Shown here piece after piece: positions 44,294-53,671 of a stretch of 64,000 nucleotides of DNA (position 1 is the first letter of the stretch; the number at the start of each line of letters is the position of its first letter). A model generated the notes under the pieces. That model was not told where the DNA came from. It searched no databases and worked only from the letters and a program-made list of their open reading frames with translations. Both the position numbers and the translations under genes were made by a program. Source of the DNA: JAJZJT01 sp049964655 (GTDB lineage: Bacteria; Actinomycetota; Acidimicrobiia; Acidimicrobiales; RAAP-2). The stretch covers positions 1-64,000 of the forward strand of contig JBMFXC010000002.1 in the NCBI GenBank assembly GCA_049964655.1. The letters run 5' to 3'.

Positions 44294-44977
44294 TCAGCCG
44301 AGCCCGACCCGGCGGAGCACCCCGTAGCGCCCGCCCGAGGAGCGTTCGGCGCCGGACGGCACGGGCTCCGAGGCGGCCAGGACCACCTCGGTGACCCGCC
44401 AACGCGCACCGGCTCCCGGCACGGGAAGGCCGGCCGCTGAGCGGAGCGCCCCGCCACGCTCGCCGCGTGTCGCTGCCCGGCGTGCTCGGGCCACGGTGAC
44501 GTGCCCGACAAATGCTCGTGACGACGAGCCGTCGGGAACGACGACCCCGGACCCGCCGACCGCACGCCGGAGCACACCGGCGAGCCGGTCGAGGCCGACG
44601 ACGGGCACGACGAGCGCACCGGCACCGAGAACCAACGTCTCGGCGCCGACCACGGCGTCGACGGGCGCAAGACCGACCGCGTCAGCCCCCGAGCCTCGAG
44701 CCTGCCCCTCCAGCGCGTCGAGACCGGCGAGGACCGGCGCGACGGAGGCCCGGCCCAGGTACACAAGTGTGGCGTGACGGTCGACCTCTGGCACGACCCG
44801 CAACGCTGCGAAGGGCCGGCCCGTCTGCGGTGGTGCCGAGGGGTTCGGCGGCTCGTCGGGACCTGGGACGCCCGAGGCCGGCCGGTCCGATCCCGGGGTA
44901 GAGCGGGCGACAAGCTCCTCGGGGAGCAGGGTGGCGGCGAGCGCCGGAGGGGGCCAGGCGGCCATGAACAGCGCCAC
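44294..44977 (-). CDS. thpR: 2H phosphodiesterase (RNA 2',3'-cyclic phosphodiesterase, ThpR/LigT type)
   Basis: About 227 residues. The two catalytic HxTx motifs are HATLVYLG and HVTVARA, the expected half-length apart. The GTG at 44977 gives VALFMAAWPPP, matching the family's N-terminal strand; a GAGAAT hexamer lies 6 nt upstream, and a longer in-frame start at 44995 is possible. A Pro/Ser-rich insert (~40-60) is unusual. It precedes recA on the same strand, with the SOS promoter between. Confidence 0.85.
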   Translation of the reverse strand: MALFMAAWPPPALAATLLPEELVARSTPGSDRPASGVPGPDEPPNPSAPPQTGRPFAALRVVPEVDRHATLVYLGRASVAPVLAGLDALEGQARGSGADAVGLAPVDAVVGAETLVLGAGALVVPVVGLDRLAGVLRRAVGGSGVVVPDGSSSRAFVGHVTVARARRAATRGERGGALRSAAGLPVPGAGARWRVTEVVLAASEPVPSGAERSSGGRYGVLRRVGLG

Positions 44978-45128
44978 GGGCTCATTCTCGCCCACCCGAC
45001 GGGTCGGATCGGTGCTCGAGGAAGCGTCCGGGGAGGCCGGCGAGCGACGTGGACCGGGAGCAGAAGGCCTGGCCGCAGTGAGCAGGCGCCCCTACCCCCC
45101 TCCGAGCCCCGACTAGCCTGCCGGGACG

Positions 45129-46313
45129 ATGAGCGATCCGACCTCTCCGACCCCGTCGCGCTCCGGTCGCGGCTCCGGTACCCGTACGCCCACCCGACGG
45201 GAGCTGCAGGGCCGTCGTGGCGGCCGGTCATCGTGGACCTGGCGCGTCGTCGCCGTCGTGGCGGCCGTCGCGGTGGTCGGCGGGACGATCGCACTGGTGG
45301 CCACGTCACACGGGCGGACCAGGCGTGCCGCTCCTGGCTCGAGGTCCCCATCGACCACCGCGGTACCGACGGCCACCGGGCCGACCTGCCCGCTCACCGG
45401 TCTCCCGGCGCCGGGCGGCGCCGTCCCACGACGACCTGCCTTGGCCGTGAAGATCGGCAACTACCCCTCCGACCGACCGTCGGCCGGCCTCGACCACGCC
45501 GACGTCGTCTTCGAGGAACCGATCGAAGGCTCCATCACCCGCCTCATCGCCGTGTTCCAGTGCCAGAGCCCACCGCTCGTGGGTGACATCCGGTCGGCTC
45601 GCGAGCCCGACGTCGCCATCCTCTCCCAGCTCTCCCATCCCCTGTTCGCCCACGTGGGAGGCATCAACCCGATCCTGAACCTCCTCAGCCAAGCCCCCAT
45701 CACCGACCTCGACATGCTGGGCGGTCCCCCCGCCTCGGTCATCGTCCACGAACCGGGCACGTTCCCTCCCTACAACACGTTCGCCAGGCCCGCCTCGCTG
45801 TGGTCGCTCGTGCCGTCGGACACGACCCCACCGCAGCCGATCTTCACGTACTCGACCGCGCTGCCCGCCGGAGCGGTCGCCGGATCAGGCGCCTCGCTCC
45901 ACATCCCCTTCTCCCACTACTCGGACGTGACCTGGACGTGGAACCCGTCCGGCGACGACTACCTGCGCGCCTACTCGGGGGTCCCCGACCGGCTGGTCGA
46001 CGGGTCCCAGACGTCGACCACCAACGTCGTGGCGATGACGGTGCAGACGTTCCTCGGTCCGTGGGTCGAGAACTCCGAAGGCAACCACGAGGTCGAGGTG
46101 ACCGCCCTCGGCTCCGGCCCGGTGACGGTCGTCCGCAACGGAGCCGTCATCACCGGGACGTGGAACCGGACCTCGCTCACCTCGCCGGCCACTTTGACCT
46201 CGACCAGCGGGACGCCGATCACGCTCGCCCCGGGCAGGACCTGGGTCGAGCTCGTCCCCCAGGGGATCCCCGTGGTGGCCTCCCCCGGCGCACCGGCATC
46301 ACCAGCTGGCTGA
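45129..46313 (+). CDS. DUF3048 (YerB-like) exported protein
   Basis: 394 residues. One N-terminal membrane anchor (~38-60) after a basic Ser/Thr-rich leader, then a CPLTGLP motif and the DUF3048 core (RPALAVKIGNYPSDRPSAGL, ADVVFEEPIEGSITRLIAVF, GDIRSAREPD). Residues ~200-390 hold the second domain. The family is widespread in Gram-positives, extracytoplasmic and of unknown biochemical role. ATG 45129; it converges on cinA with 26 bp between. Confidence 0.93.
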   Translation: MSDPTSPTPSRSGRGSGTRTPTRRELQGRRGGRSSWTWRVVAVVAAVAVVGGTIALVATSHGRTRRAAPGSRSPSTTAVPTATGPTCPLTGLPAPGGAVPRRPALAVKIGNYPSDRPSAGLDHADVVFEEPIEGSITRLIAVFQCQSPPLVGDIRSAREPDVAILSQLSHPLFAHVGGINPILNLLSQAPITDLDMLGGPPASVIVHEPGTFPPYNTFARPASLWSLVPSDTTPPQPIFTYSTALPAGAVAGSGASLHIPFSHYSDVTWTWNPSGDDYLRAYSGVPDRLVDGSQTSTTNVVAMTVQTFLGPWVENSEGNHEVEVTALGSGPVTVVRNGAVITGTWNRTSLTSPATLTSTSGTPITLAPGRTWVELVPQGIPVVASPGAPASPAG

Positions 46314-46339
46314 GCGCCTGCGGCGACCGCCGGCGCCAC

Positions 46340-47629
46340 TCAGTCGGCAAGCAGGACGGGCAGGCGCCGACGCAGCAGATCGAGGGCGCTGATCGTCGCG
46401 TACTGCCGGATGCGTTGACGGTCGCCAGGGACGGCGAGCTCGGCCGACTCGGTCGCACCCCCCACGTGAGCGATACCGACGAACACCGTCCCCGGTGATC
46501 GACCGTCCTGCGGGTCGGGGCCGGCCACGCCGGTGACCGACAGCCCGACATCCGCACCCAGCACCCGGCACGCGCCGACGGCCATGGCTTCGGCGGCGGC
46601 GGCCGACACGACCGGGCCTTCGGGCACCTCGAGCACCGAGTGCTTGACCTCCGTCGCATAGGAGACGACGCCACCGCGGAACCACGCGCTCGCCCCGGGC
46701 ACGTTGACGAGCCGCGAGGAGACGAGCCCGCCGGTAAGGGACTCGGCCACGCCCAGCGTCAGATGTCGGGCGGTGACCGCTTTGGCGACGGCGTGCTCGA
46801 TCGCTTCGTCGTCGACAGCGAAGACGACGTCGCCAGCCGCGTCGGCGAGGATGCGGCGGATCGTTTCCTCCTCGGCGTCCAGGCGGGCGCTGGCCGCGGC
46901 GTCGTCGGCAGCTCGCACGGTCACTCTCACCTTGATCCCCTCGATCCCGCTGGCCAGAAAGGCGATCGTGGCCGTCTCGCCGCTCGAGGAGATTGCCGCT
47001 TGGTCGAGTGAACCGATGTGGGCTGCCAGGACGTCGGCGAGGCGCGACTCGGTCATCCCCCACGTGCGCAACACCCGACTGGCGATCACGCCTTCGGCCT
47101 CGCCGCGCTCACGGAGGCGACGCCGGAGATCGGGGACGATGCCGCGCTCGAACATGTCGGCCAGCTCGTAGGGAACACCGGGCACCGCGTAGACCACCTT
47201 GTGGCCGACCGGGCAGATCAACCCCGGAGCCGTCCCCTTGCGCTGTGGGATGACCGTCGCTCCCTCGGGAACGTCGGCCTGACGGGCGTTGGAGGGCGAC
47301 ATGGTGCGCCCTCGCGAGGAGAACAGAGCGGCGATGCGCTCGAACACCGCCTCGTCGCGCGCGAGTGGGACGTTCATCACCTCGGCGATGGCCTCGCGGG
47401 TGATGTCGTCGTGGGTGGGCCCGAGCCCGCCGCAGACGATCACGCCATCACTCCGGGCCAGAGCCGTCCGCAGGGCAAGCACGATGCGGTCGTGGTTGTC
47501 GCCCACCGCCTGGTGGAAGTGGGAGGCGACGCCCACGGCGGCCAGGTGCTCGCCCAGCCAGGCCCCGTTGGTGTCGGCGATCTGGCCGAGCAGCAGCTCG
47601 GTGCCGACCGCCACGACCTCGATCCTCAC
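46340..47629 (-). CDS. cinA: CinA-family protein (molybdopterin-like domain plus nicotinamide-nucleotide amidase)
   Basis: 429 residues. The N-terminal MoCF-like domain has VAVGTELLLGQIADTN and GGLGPTHDDITREA. The C-terminal amidase domain has ESLTGGLVSSRL, EVKHSVLEV and SVTGVAGP. The amidase removes ammonia from NMN in pyridine-nucleotide recycling. The GTG at 47629 starts the first strand of the family; no strong ribosome site. It follows pgsA by 43 bp, where a 15-bp direct repeat (CCGTGCCACCCCGGT-like, twice) lies. The rimO-pgsA-cinA order is common in Gram-positives and usually leads to recA, as here further on. Confidence 0.95.
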   Translation of the reverse strand: MRIEVVAVGTELLLGQIADTNGAWLGEHLAAVGVASHFHQAVGDNHDRIVLALRTALARSDGVIVCGGLGPTHDDITREAIAEVMNVPLARDEAVFERIAALFSSRGRTMSPSNARQADVPEGATVIPQRKGTAPGLICPVGHKVVYAVPGVPYELADMFERGIVPDLRRRLRERGEAEGVIASRVLRTWGMTESRLADVLAAHIGSLDQAAISSSGETATIAFLASGIEGIKVRVTVRAADDAAASARLDAEEETIRRILADAAGDVVFAVDDEAIEHAVAKAVTARHLTLGVAESLTGGLVSSRLVNVPGASAWFRGGVVSYATEVKHSVLEVPEGPVVSAAAAEAMAVGACRVLGADVGLSVTGVAGPDPQDGRSPGTVFVGIAHVGGATESAELAVPGDRQRIRQYATISALDLLRRRLPVLLAD

Positions 47630-47672
47630 GCTGGCCCGATCCGTGCCACCCCGGTCCGTGCCACCCGGGTCT

Positions 47673-48356
47673 TCATGACTGTCCTCGCCCGCCAGCAACC
47701 GCCCGACGCGCCGCCCCGGCGCGCCGCCCGTCGACGAGGTACTGGACACCGGTCGTGACGGTCAGCAACGCCGCCGCCCAGATAGCGACGGTGAGCACGG
47801 TGCGGTGGGTAGCCACCGGCGGGATCAGGCAGAGGCCGATGGCGACGTCCTGGAGGAGCGTCTTGACCTTGGCGCTCCGGCGGGCCGGGACCGACACTCC
47901 TTCGCGCCCGACCACGACGCGATAGGCGCTCATGGCGATCTCGCGCACGGCGATGACCGCGACTGCCACCCACGGGACGAAGTGCTCGTCGGCGAGAGCG
48001 ACGAGCGCACCGAGGACGACGACCTTGTCGGCAAGCGGGTCGAGGAACGCCCCCGACCGCGTCGCCCCCTGACGCCGAGCTACCCATCCGTCGATGCCGT
48101 CGGTCGTCGAGAGGACGACCCACAGGGCGAGCGTCCCCCAAGACGAGCCATGCCAGACGATCAGGGCGACGAGGAGCGGGGTGACGGCGAGGCGCAGTGC
48201 CGTGATGCCGTTGGCCGGCGTGAGCACTGCCGAAGGCCCGAACGTCTGGGCCCGCCGTTGCTCACCGGCTGCGGGCGGCACAGGCGTGGCCGCCGATGGT
48301 GGTGGTGTCGCCGGCCGCTGCGCACCAGTGGCGGCCAGCGGACGGGGATCGCTCAC
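47673..48356 (-). CDS. pgsA: CDP-diacylglycerol-glycerol-3-phosphate 3-phosphatidyltransferase
   Basis: 227 residues with a CDP-alcohol phosphatidyltransferase motif: DGIDGWVARRQG, then GAFLDPLADK (D-x2-D-G ... G-x3-D-x3-D). About five helices; the first ~45 residues are a Pro/Ala-rich cytoplasmic extension. Makes phosphatidylglycerol phosphate. The GTG at 48356 overlaps the rimO stop (GTGA), so it is coupled. Confidence 0.93.
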   Translation of the reverse strand: MSDPRPLAATGAQRPATPPPSAATPVPPAAGEQRRAQTFGPSAVLTPANGITALRLAVTPLLVALIVWHGSSWGTLALWVVLSTTDGIDGWVARRQGATRSGAFLDPLADKVVVLGALVALADEHFVPWVAVAVIAVREIAMSAYRVVVGREGVSVPARRSAKVKTLLQDVAIGLCLIPPVATHRTVLTVAIWAAALLTVTTGVQYLVDGRRAGAARRAVAGGRGQS

Positions 48357-49765
48357 CGGACGGTCCCGCACGAGACGAGCTCCGCCGAGAGATCGGGACC
48401 CTCGGCCGCCACGACGGTGGCACGCACCACGGTTCCCACCTCGGACGCGGAGGGAGTGCCGGGGACGTCGACCAGTTCGACCACCCCGTCGATCTCGGGC
48501 GCCTCACGGTACGTGCGGCCGCGGCCGGGCTCGTCGACCAGCACCTCCACCGTCGCACCGATCAAGGCGTCGCGGCGCGTGGCCGTGATGGCGTCCTGCA
48601 GCTCGGTGCACTCGTCGATGCGCCGACGGGCCAGGTCCTCGGGGACCCTTCCGTCGAGCACGGCAGCAGGCGTGCCGTCCTCGGGACTGAAGAGGAAGAA
48701 GCCGGCCCAGTCGAGCTGCGCTTCGGCCAGCCAGGCCAGCAGGCGGTCGTGGTCGTCCTCGGTCTCCCCGGGATAGCCGACGATGAACGACGAGCGGAAC
48801 GTGGCACCGGGTTCGCGCGAGCGGATGGAGGCGATGCGCTCCAGAAAGCGGTCCCCCTCACCCCACCGACGCATCCGATGCAGAAGCGGACGCGACACGT
48901 GCTGCAACGACAGGTCGAAGTACGGAACGCCGGTCGCCAGCACAGCGTCGACCAGCTCGTCGTCGAGCGACGACGGGTAGAGGTAGAGCAGTCGCACCCG
49001 CGGGACTCGTTCGGCAACCCTGCCGACCAGGTCGACGAGTGGACGGGCAGCACCCTGCCCTGGGCGGACGCCCCCGCTCGTGCGGTCCAGGCCGAAGGAG
49101 GCGAGGTCCTGCGCCACCAGGACGACCTCGCCGAGCGGCGTGGCGCCGGAGGCGAGTTGGTCGACCTCGGCAAGCACGGCTGCCGGGGCACGAGAGCGTT
49201 GGGGGCCACGGAACGACGGGATGGCACAGAAGCCGCAGCTGCGGTCGCACCCTTCTGCGACCTTCACGTAGGCCCACGGGGCGCGGGCCGGCGGGCGGGG
49301 GAGCTCGAGGAGGTCGAAGGCGTTGGACTGAGGAGCCGCACTGCTCGGTCCACGCCGGGCAGTCCGCCCGGAGCGTCCGCCTTCCGGAGGGACCGTTCCC
49401 AGGAACGTGACCGGCTCGGCGACTGGCTCGGGACGGGCTCGGGAAAGGAGCGGAGTGCCGAACGGTGCCACCAAGTCGACCTCGGGGAGGGCCCTGGCCA
49501 GTTCGTCGCCGTAGCGCTCGGCCATGCACCCCGTGACCACGATCCGGGCGCCACGCTTTGCCCCATCCGCCAGGGCGAGGACGGTGTCGATGGACTCCTG
49601 ACGGGCCGCCTCGATGAAGGCGCAGGTGTTCACCACGACCACGTCAGCCCGGCTCGGGTCGTCCGCCAGCTCGAGCCCGTCGCCGACCAGGGTGCCTGCC
49701 AGCTTGTCCGAGTCCACCTGGTTCTTCGGGCAGCCCAACGTCTCCAACCAGTAACGCTCAGGCAC
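48353..49765 (-). CDS. rimO: Ribosomal protein S12 methylthiotransferase
   Basis: 470 residues. The N-terminal UPF0004 domain begins YWLETLGCPKNQVDSD, where LGCPKN marks RimO rather than MiaB. The radical-SAM motif CDRSCGFC is near residue 175, and a TRAM domain closes the protein. It adds methylthio to an Asp of S12 using two [4Fe-4S] clusters. The GTG at 49765 has TAGATT 6 nt upstream and no ribosome site, so a leaderless mRNA is likely. Confidence 0.95.
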   Translation of the reverse strand: MPERYWLETLGCPKNQVDSDKLAGTLVGDGLELADDPSRADVVVVNTCAFIEAARQESIDTVLALADGAKRGARIVVTGCMAERYGDELARALPEVDLVAPFGTPLLSRARPEPVAEPVTFLGTVPPEGGRSGRTARRGPSSAAPQSNAFDLLELPRPPARAPWAYVKVAEGCDRSCGFCAIPSFRGPQRSRAPAAVLAEVDQLASGATPLGEVVLVAQDLASFGLDRTSGGVRPGQGAARPLVDLVGRVAERVPRVRLLYLYPSSLDDELVDAVLATGVPYFDLSLQHVSRPLLHRMRRWGEGDRFLERIASIRSREPGATFRSSFIVGYPGETEDDHDRLLAWLAEAQLDWAGFFLFSPEDGTPAAVLDGRVPEDLARRRIDECTELQDAITATRRDALIGATVEVLVDEPGRGRTYREAPEIDGVVELVDVPGTPSASEVGTVVRATVVAAEGPDLSAELVSCGTVR

Positions 49766-49814
49766 CGCAACAATCTACCGGCAGCGCGGTGCCCGAGCAC
49801 CGGCCGCCACCCAG

Positions 49815-49903
49815 CGGAGAGGGAGGGATTTGAACCCTCGGACCCGGTTACCCAGGTCAACTCATTAGCAGTGAGTCCGATTCGGCCGCTCTCGCACCTC
49901 TCC
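49815..49903 (-). tRNA. tRNA-Ser (GCT anticodon)
   Basis: Minus-strand sequence folds as a class II tRNA: acceptor GGAGAGG/CCTCTCC, D arm with GAGAGCGGCCGAATC, anticodon stem ACTCA/TGAGT around loop CTGCTAA (anticodon GCT, complement of 49867-49869), long variable arm, and T arm GAGGGTTCAAATCCCTC. CCA is not encoded. It reads AGC/AGU serine codons. Confidence 0.96.
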
Positions 49904-50148
49904 GTGCCGCCTCTGCCTCGCTCGAGCCACCGTCCCTCGCATCACCGGAGAGACAGGGGTCGGGGTCGGTCAGCGGCGCCGGCCCAAGGGTACAGGATCG
50001 ATCCGGCCACTCGACGGAGTCCGCCACTGGACCCCGGTCCCCCTCGAGGCCGGGTCCCGTTCGTCAGCCCGGACACCCCCCACCTTCCCCGGTCGCCGCC
50101 TCCCCGGGGCGGTGCTCTCGGATCGGTTCCGATCAGCCCGGTTCGGCT

Positions 50149-50173
50149 TGGTCTGGTCTGGTCTGGTCTGGTC
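50149..50173. repeat. (TGGTC)5 pentanucleotide repeat
   Basis: Five perfect TGGTC units, ~110 bp before the lipase start, in the 379-bp space between tRNA-Ser and the lipase. The rest of that space shows no gene. A pentamer tract at a promoter could change spacing by slippage. Confidence 0.9.
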
Positions 50174-50282
50174 GACAGTGCTGCGACGGGTTGGGTACCG
50201 TGTCGTCGAGGCTCCACCGGAGGTTCTGGCCTGCGGAGATGGCGTCACGGCGGCCGAGGCGGTCGGTGAACGGGGGGACGGA

Positions 50283-51602
50283 ATGCGCGTCATGTCTTGG
50301 CAGGGCGGGCGAGGTCGACCGCACCGTCGGCCGGTACCGTTCGTAGGGGCAGCCGTCCTCGTGGCGGCCGGTGCGCTCCTCCTGGCCGCGTGCAGCTCGT
50401 CGGCAGCGTCCTCGGCAGCAGCTCCCGCCAGCACTCCCGCCCCGAAGGGCTTCCCGGCCTTCTACGCCGTTCCCCGATCGCTCCCGACCGCTCCAGGGGT
50501 GCTCCTCAAGGACACCCCGGTGACGGTGGCGGGCGTCGACGGGACCACCTACCGCGTCATGTACACGTCGGAGGACGAGCAGGGCAAGGTCGTGGCCGTC
50601 ACCGGGCTGGTGTTCGTGCCGCGCTCGGCCCCGCCGACCGGCGGGTACAAGGTCGTCGCCTGGGGGCACGGCACGAACGGCATGGCCGACCAGTGCGCTC
50701 CGTCCCTCACGCCCAGCCAGGCCGTCCCCTCGCTCAACGCCCTGCTGTCCAAGGGCTGGGAGGTGACCGCCTCCGACTACCAGGGAGAAGGCACCCCGCC
50801 CGGCGTCCTCGCCTACCTGGTCGGCAACCTCGCTGCCGAGAACACCATCGACCTGGTCCGGGCCGTCCAGCACGTTGGCACCTTCCACGCCAGCTCGGAC
50901 TACGTCGTCTGGGGCCACTCCGAAGGCGGCCAGACCGCCATGTTCGCCTGGCACATCGGGCCGACCTACGCACCGAGCCTCCGCCTGCTCGGGGTGGTGG
51001 CCGGGGCGCCACCGTCGCAGTTCCAGTACATCTACGACGCGCTCCAGCACAGCAAGTACGCGTTCTACCTCTACATGGCGGCCATCGGGTTCAACGTGGC
51101 CTACGGCAACGTTGCGGCGCCCCTGTCGGCCGTCACCACGCCACAGGCCCGCACCCTCGTCCCACTGGTGAAGAAGGGCTGCTACAACTACCTCCAGACC
51201 ACCTTCGACAAGTACCCGCTCACCTCGCTGGTCACCCACAACCCCTTCACCGTCCCCCAGTGGAAGGTGCTCCTCGAGGAGAACGACCCCGGCGCCTTCT
51301 CGACGCCCACCAGGGTGCCACTGCTCATCATCCAGGGGACGGCCGACGGTCAGATCCCGCCGATCTCCACGCAGCTGCTCGCCAAGCACCTGTGCTCCAT
51401 CGGAGCCGAGGTCCAGCGGTGGATGTACCCGGGCGAGCACCACGCCCAAGTCATCGGTCCGTCCACGCCCGACATGGTCCACTGGATGGCCGACCGCTTT
51501 GCCGGACAAGCCGCTCCCGACCCCTACGTGCCCCACGGACTACCCGACGTCCTCGCCCAGGACTGCGCCACACCCGGTGGGTTCACCACGCCGGCACCGT
51601 GA
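50283..51602 (+). CDS. Secreted lipase, lipoprotein
   Basis: 439 residues. A signal peptide with lipobox LLAAC gives a membrane-anchored form. The alpha/beta-hydrolase nucleophile elbow is GHSEGGQ, with GHGTNG before it (oxyanion region), and the C-terminal catalytic acid and His are in QGTADGQIPP and GEHHAQV. This matches the secretory LIP-type family. ATG 50283 has GGGGGGAC upstream; an ATG three codons later is possible. Coupled by GTGA to the next gene. Confidence 0.9.
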   Translation: MRVMSWQGGRGRPHRRPVPFVGAAVLVAAGALLLAACSSSAASSAAAPASTPAPKGFPAFYAVPRSLPTAPGVLLKDTPVTVAGVDGTTYRVMYTSEDEQGKVVAVTGLVFVPRSAPPTGGYKVVAWGHGTNGMADQCAPSLTPSQAVPSLNALLSKGWEVTASDYQGEGTPPGVLAYLVGNLAAENTIDLVRAVQHVGTFHASSDYVVWGHSEGGQTAMFAWHIGPTYAPSLRLLGVVAGAPPSQFQYIYDALQHSKYAFYLYMAAIGFNVAYGNVAAPLSAVTTPQARTLVPLVKKGCYNYLQTTFDKYPLTSLVTHNPFTVPQWKVLLEENDPGAFSTPTRVPLLIIQGTADGQIPPISTQLLAKHLCSIGAEVQRWMYPGEHHAQVIGPSTPDMVHWMADRFAGQAAPDPYVPHGLPDVLAQDCATPGGFTTPAP

Positions 51603-52525
51603 CGTCCTCCCGGCCTCTCCGCTTCGCCACCGAGGTCACCCTGGCCGGTCCGTGGCGTTCGCCAGCCCAGATGCTCGCCGACCAGGTCATCGACGGGCAC
51701 GCCTCGGTCCACGACGCGGATGCCGCCGCGTCGTTGGGCCTGGCTGGGGCGCCCATCGAGGGACCGACCCACCTGAGCCAGCTCGACCCGCTCGCCACCC
51801 TCGTCTGGGGCCGGCAGTGGTTCGAGCACGGGTGTGCGAGCTGCCACTTCCGCACCATGGTCGTCGAGGGGGAAGAGGTGCAGGCCACCCTCGTCGCCGA
51901 CGGCAGCGACCTCGCCACCATGGAGGCCCACAAGCGAGACGGCACGCCGGTGCTGACCGGCACCGTGTCGGTCGGGGAGGCCGGACCGACCGAGCTCGAA
52001 CGGCGCCTCGCCTCCCTCGATCCCCCCGGCGAGCTCTTCGTCGTCGACCGCCTCGAGGTGGGCATGCGCGTCGACGCGGGGATCGCCACCCTCTCGCGCC
52101 GCGAGCCCAACGGGCCGCTCTACCCGTTCTCGCTCGACGACAAGCTCGCCCGGATCACCGAGCCCCACCCCTGGTACACCGCCGAGGGCGGTGCGTCCTC
52201 GCCGTGGGGACGGGCTGTCGTCCCCTTCGAGATGGTGAGCGTGCTGGCCCACAAGTCCGGAGGAGCGCTTCCGGTCCGGTCGCCGGCCCTCGGGCTCTTC
52301 CTCGACCTCGAGGTCCGCCTGGTGAACGGACCGGTCTTCGTCGACCAGCCCTACGTGCTGGCTCGTGAGGTGGTCGGCCTCTCCCAGAGCCGGCGCACGG
52401 AGTCGTACTGGACCCGCACGACGCTGACCGACACCCAGCACGGCACGGTCACTGCCGAGGTCCTCCTCCACCAGGGCGTGTTCAAGGCGTCCTACCCCGG
52501 CTACCCAGCCGACCGCCTGACCTGA
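51599..52525 (+). CDS. Hypothetical protein, possibly hotdog-fold
   Basis: 308 residues, soluble. The N-terminal half (GAPIEGPTHLSQLDPL, then a Cys-containing FEHGCASCHFRTMVVEGEEV and TGTVSVGEAG) recalls hotdog-fold acyl-CoA hydratases or thioesterases; I am not certain. The C-terminal half repeats a similar size. GTG 51599 overlaps the lipase stop. If it is a double hotdog protein, acting on acyl thioesters released downstream of the lipase is reasonable. Confidence 0.7.
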   Translation: MTSSRPLRFATEVTLAGPWRSPAQMLADQVIDGHASVHDADAAASLGLAGAPIEGPTHLSQLDPLATLVWGRQWFEHGCASCHFRTMVVEGEEVQATLVADGSDLATMEAHKRDGTPVLTGTVSVGEAGPTELERRLASLDPPGELFVVDRLEVGMRVDAGIATLSRREPNGPLYPFSLDDKLARITEPHPWYTAEGGASSPWGRAVVPFEMVSVLAHKSGGALPVRSPALGLFLDLEVRLVNGPVFVDQPYVLAREVVGLSQSRRTESYWTRTTLTDTQHGTVTAEVLLHQGVFKASYPGYPADRLT

Positions 52526-52621
52526 CCTGACCGTCCTCACGCCCTCTGGAAGGTCAGGGCGACCCACTGAGCGAGCGCGACCTCCACGGCGTCGACCGCC
52601 GTCCTCGCTACGCTGCCAGCG

Positions 52622-52645
52622 ATGGAGGCAGTGGAGCGACCGTGA
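52622..52645 (+). CDS. Possible leaderless 7-codon upstream ORF
   Basis: TACGCT (52609-52614) lies 7 nt before ATG 52622. The frame MEAVERP stops at 52643-52645, overlapping the GTG of the nuclease gene at 52642. Same layout as two other upstream ORFs in this window. Confidence 0.4.
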   Translation: MEAVERP

Positions 52646-53637
52646 CGACGTCCGCCACGAGCACCGGCCTGGACGACTTCGTCGTCGCCAAGAACCCCGA
52701 TCCCTCCTCCACGCTTCCCTACCTGGTCCGCGTCCCGCTCGGACCCGAGGGCATCGTCTTGAAGGCCCGCGACGTCTGGCCGCGAACGGCCAAGGTCTAC
52801 TGCCACCCCGCCACCGGTTGGCCCGACCAACCCGAGATCGTCGACCGGGCCTCCGTGCGCTCCTGCGCTCGTCGCGGCGCGGCCATCGACTTGGTCCTTG
52901 ACCGAGGACGCGAGAACCGTTCCCAGTTCGTCTTCGCCCAGGCCCGAGGGCGACAGGTCATCTTCTGGCAGAGCCGCCGGACCAATCGAAAGGCCAGGCC
53001 GGCCGTCGTCCTCCCCACCCGGCGGGCGTCCGGGTCGGTGGTCGACATCGTCGTCGACACCCGCGAGCGGTACCCCTGGCGGTTCGCCACCCAGCAGGCC
53101 ACCACCCGCCGCGGAGCGCTGCCGGTCGGCGACTACGCCGTCGAGCACGAGGGCGTGGTGGTGGCCGTGGTCGAACGCAAGAGCTTCGACGACCTGACTA
53201 CCACAGCGAGCACCGGTGGCCTGCCCACCCTGCTGGCCGGCCTCGCCGTCGTCGAACGTGCCGCCCTGGTCGTCGAGGACCGCTACGGCGCCGTGTTCCG
53301 GCATCCCCACGTGCGCCCGGGCGTGCTGGCCGAGCTCGTGGCCGAGGCCCAGGTCCGGGTGCCCGAGGTGCCTATCGTCTTCGCCGATACCCGCAAGCTC
53401 GCCGAGGAGTGGGCGTTCCGCTATCTCGGAGCCGCCCTCGCCCACCACCTGGCCGACACCCTCGCCGGCGACCTGGTCGAGCCGCTCGCCGGCGCCGGGC
53501 CACTCGAGCCGCTGCCGCCCACGGCTGCCGACATCCGAAAGTGGGCCCACGCCGCCGGCCTCGAGGTCGGCGAACGGGGGAGGGTGCCGACGGCGGTCGT
53601 CGACGCCTACTGGGAAGCCCACCCCGAAGGGGGCTGA
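52642..53637 (+). CDS. ERCC4-domain nuclease with Lsr2-like C-terminus
   Basis: 331 residues. Residues ~133-260 are an ERCC4/XPF-type nuclease: VVDTRE (D139, E142), LPVGDY (D164) and VVERKSFDD (E178-R-K180), i.e. the GDxnERKx3D active site. Residues ~293-329 match the Lsr2 DNA-binding domain (ADIRKWAHAAGLEVGERGR, RGR at 312-314), which binds AT-rich minor groove. N-terminal 130 residues are not recognised. The GTG at 52642 has GGAG 5 nt upstream. It may cut structured or AT-rich DNA, in repair or against foreign DNA. Confidence 0.88.
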   Translation: MTTSATSTGLDDFVVAKNPDPSSTLPYLVRVPLGPEGIVLKARDVWPRTAKVYCHPATGWPDQPEIVDRASVRSCARRGAAIDLVLDRGRENRSQFVFAQARGRQVIFWQSRRTNRKARPAVVLPTRRASGSVVDIVVDTRERYPWRFATQQATTRRGALPVGDYAVEHEGVVVAVVERKSFDDLTTTASTGGLPTLLAGLAVVERAALVVEDRYGAVFRHPHVRPGVLAELVAEAQVRVPEVPIVFADTRKLAEEWAFRYLGAALAHHLADTLAGDLVEPLAGAGPLEPLPPTAADIRKWAHAAGLEVGERGRVPTAVVDAYWEAHPEGG

Positions 53638-53671
53638 CCGGTCTCCTCCAGGCCGTCGACGCCGACCTCGT

